Positions 15,360-20,604 of a stretch of DNA of 20,604 nucleotides are shown in pieces. Within the stretch, counting starts at the first letter, position 1. The number at the start of each line of letters is the position of its first letter. The translations under genes were made by a program, and so were the position numbers. The notes beneath the pieces were generated by a model. It was not told the DNA's origin and ran no database searches. It saw only the letters and a list, made by a program, of their open reading frames with translations. Source of the stretch: CAZQLW01 sp964639875 (GTDB lineage: Archaea > Nanobdellota > Nanobdellia > Woesearchaeales > GW2011-AR9); assembly GCA_964639875.1 (NCBI GenBank), contig CAZXEM010000012.1, positions 1-20,604 of the forward strand, in the 5' to 3' direction.

Positions 15360-16373
15360 TTAATCTTCGTAATCATCATGATCATCATCAACTGACTTAG
15401 ATTCATTCTTAACAGGCAAAATATATTCTGCAGAAATCTTTTCTTTAAGTTCTTCTAAAGAATAATGTTTATGTTTCAGTTTAAACTCATTAGCAACTTC
15501 AGATGTAGTCAAATCTAACTTACTAAAATACACTAAAACATTATCTTTACCTAACTGTTGATTTACTTTTTGTAACAATTGTTTCTGATTACTGATTGAA
15601 AAACCACTTTGTTCACTTAAATCAAAGACAAAAACTACTAAATCTGCCAATTCTGCAAGTACTAACTCTGCCTGCAGTTCAATATTGTTCATTTTATCTT
15701 TACGGGCAAGAGTTCCTGGAACATCAAGTACTTGAACTTCATTATCCCCGATCTTAAAAGATCCAGAATTAATACTTTTAGTAGTAAAAGCGTAAGCTGC
15801 AACTTCTGCATTAGTACCAGTTAACTTATTTAAGAGCGTAGTTTTACCAACATTTGGAAAACCGTAAAGGCAAACACTAAACATCTCTTTAACGTCCGGA
15901 TAAGACCTCATAATTTTTCGACAAATTTCCAAATATTCTAAATTAGAATTAATCTGTTTAATAACCGAGGAAATCCTTCCATAAAATTGTTTAGTTAACT
16001 CTTTAACTTTTTGTCGATCTTTTTCCGTAACAACTCTAGAAACATAACTTTTATGAAAAAAACGAACTTTTTTTACTGCCCAACCAACCGCACCTAAAGA
16101 TTTCTTAAATTGAGAATAATCTAGAGTCAAATCCATTAAAGTAAGGTAAAAAGAAGGTAATATTTTAGTATTAGGAAAAGTCATTGTTATTTTCTCTAAA
16201 CGAGCAACCAAATTATCTTTAATAATATCTAATTTTAAGCCCTCTTTTTTTCTAATAATCTGTAACCAGTTACCTTTAAGATTTTTTTGTTTACCTTGAA
16301 CCCTGGCTTTAGAGAAAGCTAAATCTAGAAAAGTTTCTCCGGATTCTACGGGTGGAATTTTTTGAAAATTCAT
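15360..16373 (-). CDS. NOG1/Obg-type GTPase (archaeal), 337 aa
   Basis: A cytoplasmic P-loop GTPase of the NOG1 branch of the Obg family, whose eukaryotic member acts in large ribosomal subunit assembly; the archaeal role is presumed similar. A helical N-terminal domain (about 1-165) leads into the G domain: G1 GFPNVGKT at 171-178, G2 FTTK at 196-199, G3 DVPG at 217-220 and G4 SKLD at 284-287. Canonical members have DTPG and NKxD, so the G3 Val and G4 Ser are mild departures. The last residues are strongly acidic (DDDHDDYED). Length fits the archaeal form, which lacks the extra C-terminal domain of eukaryotic NOG1. The start is an ATG with a TATA-like TTTAAAA centred 27 bp upstream. It lies between two surface-protein genes, with no obvious functional link to either. 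Confidence 0.9.
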   Translation of the reverse strand: MNFQKIPPVESGETFLDLAFSKARVQGKQKNLKGNWLQIIRKKEGLKLDIIKDNLVARLEKITMTFPNTKILPSFYLTLMDLTLDYSQFKKSLGAVGWAVKKVRFFHKSYVSRVVTEKDRQKVKELTKQFYGRISSVIKQINSNLEYLEICRKIMRSYPDVKEMFSVCLYGFPNVGKTTLLNKLTGTNAEVAAYAFTTKSINSGSFKIGDNEVQVLDVPGTLARKDKMNNIELQAELVLAELADLVVFVFDLSEQSGFSISNQKQLLQKVNQQLGKDNVLVYFSKLDLTTSEVANEFKLKHKHYSLEELKEKISAEYILPVKNESKSVDDDHDDYED

Positions 16374-16396
16374 AATTTAAGAAAAAGGGGGGTCTC

Positions 16397-16403
16397 TTTT
16401 AAA
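16397..16403 (-). promoter_or_regulatory. TATA-like box of the GTPase gene
   Basis: The minus strand reads TTTAAAA, centred 27 bp before the ATG at 16373. This again fits a leaderless transcript. The 49-bp gap to the upstream giant gene leaves room for little else. Confidence 0.5.
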
Positions 16404-16422
16404 CTTTACTTCTTTTTCTGGC

Positions 16423-19400
16423 TTACTTTCTTTTTTTATAAAAATGGAACACTACTAAAGAGATGACAGAAACTATCAAAACAGCTAAAGGAATTAACCA
16501 AATTCCGAGTCCTAAAATATTACTACCAAGTGTTTTGATAAAAGAAGTAATGGTTCCAAGACTAAAAATACCAAAAGTAAAAGTTCCTGAACTAAAATAA
16601 GAATAAATTAAATATATTGCTAAACCTAATACAAATAATGCCACAATAATAATTAAAATTTTAAAAATAATTAAAAATATCTCTTTATTATTTCTAAAAA
16701 AGTTTTTAAAATTACTTTCTAAATGTTTAACACTCTCGCCAAAATTAATTTTTACTTTTTTCCGTTCTTCTCGAATGATATTTTTGTGGTGAGTATAAGC
16801 TCCAAGCCAACCGATAACAAAAAGGACAATCAATCCAATCCATAACCAAGTTAAATCTACAAATACAGTTTTATATCTACCCCAAGCTTGCCCTGATAAA
16901 GCATGAGCAAATTTAGTTGCTACAGTTTCTTCCCCAGCCATTGCATCTTCAACAGCCCCTTCGGCCATTGCAGATTCTTCAATTACTGCCGCTTCTTGCA
17001 CTATTGTCGCATCCTCAGCTACTACATCTCCCTGATCACTTTCGCCAGTAAAGTTAGGATAAATTAAATAGGCCGCTAAACCTAAGCCAGTTAAAATAAG
17101 GAGAACTAATAAAACTTTAAAAATAACTTTAAAGACATCTTTATGTTTGTTGAAGAACACTTTAAAATTACTTTCTAAATGTTCAACATTTTCACCAAAA
17201 TGAATTTTAACTTTTTTCCGTTCTGTTTTAATAATAGACTTGTGGTGAGTATAAGCGCCAAACCAACCAATTACAAAAAGAATAATCAATCCAATCCATA
17301 ACCAAGTTAAATCTACTAAAACAGTTTTATATCCAGCCCATGCTTTTCCCACTAACGCATCGCCGATAGTATCAACCAAGTTTTCTTCACCAGCCGTTGC
17401 ACTATCTACAGTTTCTGTTTCATCTGTTTCAGACTTTTGTTCCACTGCTTTATCAGCTTCTTCATCTAATTTTTCTTCCTCAGAACAAATGCCACAATCT
17501 TTGTAACAAGCACCATTATTATTGTTAGTATTAACATCAGGAGCACAAGTTAGTCCATCATTACAGTTACCATCACCACATAAGCCCCACGCGTTATTTC
17601 CACCAGAGGATGAACTACCACTAGCAGCAGCAGTAGCCGTTGCGGCAGCTGCAGTAACAGTAGATTTTCCTAACACGAAAGTACTCAAATGACTAACATT
17701 AGCTTCAATATAATTCTCATCCGTATTAACCACTGAAATTTCTTCTTGCCAAGTAGAAGAAGTAGCATTGTAAAAGAAAATACCTAAATCGGCTTCAGCA
17801 ATACCTGCAGCAACTACATCCGTTTCATTATAAGTAAACTTTAAAGTAATCCAATTGATACTATCTGTAATTGAAGGGGCATCGATAACATAATATTTGT
17901 ATTCTGAAACGGTGGAACCAGTTACTGAAAAATTTGTTGTTAAAGGCGTTTCATTATATTCGGCAACTGATACTGAAGTATTCTCTCCTAAAGTAGTAGA
18001 AACATTGAATGTTAAATTAACTCCGGAAATAACATTTACAGTAGAAGACACGTTACCGGTTAAATTCAGTGAGGTACTAGATTGGTTTAAAGTAGTTGTA
18101 CTAGTAACCACAAAATTTAATGTTGCAGTAGCAGCATTACTTGAATTATCAGTACAAGAAAAGTTGTATTGATGATCACCAGCACTTAAATTAGTAACGT
18201 TTTGGAAATGAGTAATGTTTCCAGTTTCAACCATATTTGCTAAACTATTACTATTATTTTTATATTGACAAGTTGCATTTTCGTTAGTTGTTAAATTAAA
18301 ATCAACAACACTACCATTGTTTGGAGCAATAGCATTAATTAAGATGGTTGGTGAACTAGTATCCACAATTGAATAAATAAAAGTTTGACTAGTGTTTACT
18401 GTTCCATCATCACAAGAGATGTTAATAGTATAATTCCCTAATTCCGAAATGGTAGAAGTGTCATTTATATACCCATTACTAGAATTAATGTTAAACAAGC
18501 TTGTATTATCATAATAAGTTATTGTTTCACCATCATTATCACTACAATTAACGTCATAGTTAAATGCAGTTGCAAATTCAATTGATTGATTGGTTAAATT
18601 TTGATCAAATACAGGAGCATTGTTTGAAGCTTGAGTGGTATAATTGCTAAACCCAGTTACGTTAGCATAAAGTATCCCATTAGTACTATCATAACTAATA
18701 TTGCAAAGACCACTATTATCACATCTTACCCCACTTTTATTTAAAGTTGGAGTTGAACTGTAACTAAGACCATAAAATGTTAATTCAGCCGAAGTATTAA
18801 AATTAGTAAAACTGGAATTGTCATCTATACCTAAGGTATTATTTTCAATATAAAAACCGGTTCCAATGTTTAAATCAATGTCATCACCAGAACCACCTAA
18901 AGTGAAATTACTTCCAGACCAATTAATTTGACCAAATGAATTATTATAAATAAAATAGTTTGAAAGACTGGAATTAGTAAGATCTAAAATCGTAGCAGTA
19001 CTTAGATTATTGTTTAAAAATAAATTATTGAAATTATTAGTATCTCCCCCACCAAAATTAAGTGTAGTATATATAACGTTGTCTGAAAGTGTACAAGCTG
19101 AAACAGTATCCCCAATCTCTAATTGATTAACAAGATTATTTTTAATGGTATTATTGGTAATACTGACCCCTTCAACATTAATTGTTCCTAGAGAAACATT
19201 ATTATTAGAAACTAAAACATTAGTTCCCCAATATACACTAATTGCGTAAAGTTCCATATCACTGCCAAAAGTTATGTTATTAACTATCCCTCCAGTTCCA
19301 ACTAAAGCCACTCCTGACGCGGAGGAGTCACTCCCACACCCATTACATAAATCGTCAATTTGCCCGTTTTCTATAACAAAATTTGATGCAGCTACATAAA

Positions 19401-20604
19401 AACTATAATTGGAGGTGTCATTAGATTGAATATCAGTGTGATTAATTCTTGTTGTTGAAAGGGAGTTAAATTTTAATTCAGTATTAGCACCAGGAGTGTT
19501 CACAGTAATGTTAGAATTATTAATAGTTAATATTCCGCTAACAGTAAGATTACTCCCTATTCCCAAAGTTATATTGTTTAATGTCAAATTTCCAGTCCCA
19601 GTCGTAATTAATGAAGAATTTTTGAAAGTGGTGTAAATATTGGTGCCGGCAAGATCTGTTGCTTCAATTTTCTTATCAACCCAATCTCCAGTTATGTTTA
19701 CAACAACTTCAAAAATATTACTGGAATTGTCAAAGTAAACTGTATAATTTTGGGCTAAACTAGGGTCCATATCAGAAGTAATTTCATCACCAGAAGTAAT
19801 TGCTTGAATGTCATCTAAAGTGAAATTCTGAACTGCAACAATATAACCACCATAACTATCAAAATACCCAAATACTAAATCTAGACCATTATTATCTCCC
19901 CCCACACTAGTACCACTTGTAGCATCATTATCAACATCAACTCCAATAACATAATTCGTATCTGGCGTTACGTTAAGATACATTTGAATTTGATGTTCAC
20001 TTTCATTCATTACAATGTAAAATTCTCTAGCTCCACTAATCCAATCATCCGTATATTCAGTAGGAGTTGTTTTATCTAAATCAGGAGCAGCATCTGTAAT
20101 AACAGTGGAATTACTACTCAAATCATAATAAGCATTTGTGATAGTAGAGAATTCAGATGCAGCNNNNNNNNNNTTTCAGAGTTATCTTGAATAGTCATAA
20201 GACCATCAACAGGAATTACTTCATTTGAACAATTAACTGAAGCGTTGATAACCCAATTTCCAGAAGTATAATTACCACCACAATAAGTAACTGGTTCAGC
20301 ATCAGCAATGGTCATATTTGAAGAATTGGTCCAACTACTAAAATCAGTACTATCATTTACTCGCACACTAAAAATCCAAACATCACTTTTACTAAGATTA
20401 TTAGCATCAATAGAAGTGAAGTTGTCAAGATTATCTATTTTAGTTGAACCATTATACCATTCAGTTTCGCTACTTGCTTGAGCATCATTGTCAGTATCAG
20501 TATAGGTAAAAGTACCCGTTAAGGTTCCATTACTTCTGTTCAAAGAATCACTAGAACTTATATTAACTGAAGAAGCTTCAGGAACAAGATTGCTTATTGT
20601 TAAC
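16423..20604 (-). CDS. Second giant surface protein, 5' end outside the window
   Basis: The reading frame is open to the window edge at 20604 and is interrupted only by a 10-N gap, so I treat it as one gene. Modules from the N-terminal side: an Ig-like unit shared with the first giant protein (SLNRSNGTL..., ending DVWIFSV); after the gap, a region around DWISGAREFYIVM that may be a sugar-binding beta-sandwich (weak guess); N-x-T-rich beta-helix rungs; a cadherin-like Cys-paired module; a PGF-pre-PGF-like domain near 17680-17950; an Ala/Ser/Gly linker; a six-Cys knot beginning CGDGNCNDGLTC (about 17489-17585); an acidic stretch; then two copies of a WLW membrane module and a final hydrophobic helix ending KKRK. 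Five membrane helices are likely. It is probably a glycosylated, polytopically anchored envelope protein. No catalytic motif is recognised. Confidence 0.82.
16603..16902 (-). repeat. Tandem membrane module, copy 2 (100 codons)
   Basis: This runs from ALSGQAWGRYKT to AIYLIY. It contains the helix VDLTWLWIGL..., a basic HHKNIIREERKKVKI loop, HLESNFK, and a second helix. Compared by eye with copy 1, about 70 of 100 residues are identical and there are no gaps. Confidence 0.9.
17059..17358 (-). repeat. Tandem membrane module, copy 1 (100 codons)
   Basis: This runs from ALVGKAWAGYKT to AAYLIY and is exactly the same length as copy 2. The copies are separated by about 156 bp encoding an acidic, Ala-rich, potentially extracellular linker. 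The first helix and the loop are the best conserved parts; the second helix has drifted with conservative changes. Confidence 0.9.
18365..18585 (-). repeat. Cadherin/dystroglycan-like module, copy C
   Basis: This encodes YDVNCSDNDGETITYYDN, SLFNINSSNGYINDT and NISCDDG. It matches copies A and B of the other giant gene more closely in DNA than expected from the rest of the two genes. Confidence 0.75.
20164..20173. other. Assembly gap (10 N) that breaks the frame of the second giant gene
   Basis: The frame before the gap ends in DNSE plus one base. The frame after it resumes with AASEFSTITNAYYDL, in phase with the long downstream frame. For one intact gene the gap length must leave a remainder of 2 when divided by 3; ten does not. 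The 10 N is therefore an estimate, or a real frameshift lies here. Confidence 0.9.
20305..20570 (-). repeat. SLNRSNG-type Ig-like module shared between the giant genes
   Basis: This encodes SLNRSNGTLTGTFTYTD, ETEWYN, LDNFTSID and DVWIFSVR. The matching module in the first giant gene lies at about 8455-8715 with SLNRSNGTLSGTWTYSD, ETQWYN, LDNYTSID and DVWIFSVR. Confidence 0.75.

Noticed and set aside
16423..20121. Second giant protein starting at 20121 (SSNSTVITD...)
   Set aside because: The start is a TTG within continuous coding sequence (ITNAYYDLSSNS) with no signal peptide; the frame extends back to the gap.
20118..20543. Separate 141-aa gene before the second giant gene
   Set aside because: It begins at a TTG leucine codon inside an open frame extending to the window edge, and it ends only because the 10-N gap shifts the frame.

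Overview
The window is AT-rich archaeal DNA. The clearest marker is a complete archaeal/eukaryotic-type ribosomal protein L10e (uL16 family). Genes are also preceded by archaeal TATA boxes 26-30 bp before the ATG, a leaderless arrangement, and there is an archaeal NOG1-like GTPase. The very large, sequon-rich surface proteins built from LamG, beta-helix and cadherin-like modules suggest a DPANN-type genome (Woesearchaeota/Pacearchaeota-like). That placement is inference. Two runs of N (100 and 10) show this is a scaffold from a draft or metagenome assembly.

Layout. Positions 1-108 hold the first 36 codons of a minus-strand gene that leaves the window on the left. Positions 174-3718 (minus) carry two related exported proteins: a lipoprotein of 363 aa and a secreted protein of 793 aa, both made of tandem Ig/PKD/cadherin-like repeats. 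Positions 4002-5395 (plus) carry two housekeeping genes, a glycerophosphodiester phosphodiesterase and L10e, each with its own leaderless promoter. Positions 5418-15187 (minus) form a two-gene unit. A 90-aa winged-helix regulator is followed, with a 4-nt ATGA overlap and a strong internal Shine-Dalgarno, by a 9.5-kb gene for a 3166-aa surface protein. Positions 15360-16373 (minus) encode the NOG1-like GTPase. Positions 16423-20604 (minus) hold most of a second giant surface protein whose 5' end lies outside the window.

The two giant proteins share modules, some nearly identical in DNA. They also share a membrane-anchor segment of the form AL-x-G ... VD-x-[ST]-W-L-W ... G-x-x-G-[AW]-Y-T. It occurs once in the first protein and twice in the second, where it is part of an exact-length 300-bp tandem duplication (about 70% amino-acid identity by eye). 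The first protein has a Lys-rich cytoplasmic tail of about 180 residues. Most of the window therefore encodes cell-envelope display proteins, one of them apparently co-regulated with a dedicated transcription factor. An overlapping set of inverted repeats just upstream of that factor's TATA box is a candidate operator. I saw no tRNA, rRNA, CRISPR array or insertion sequence.
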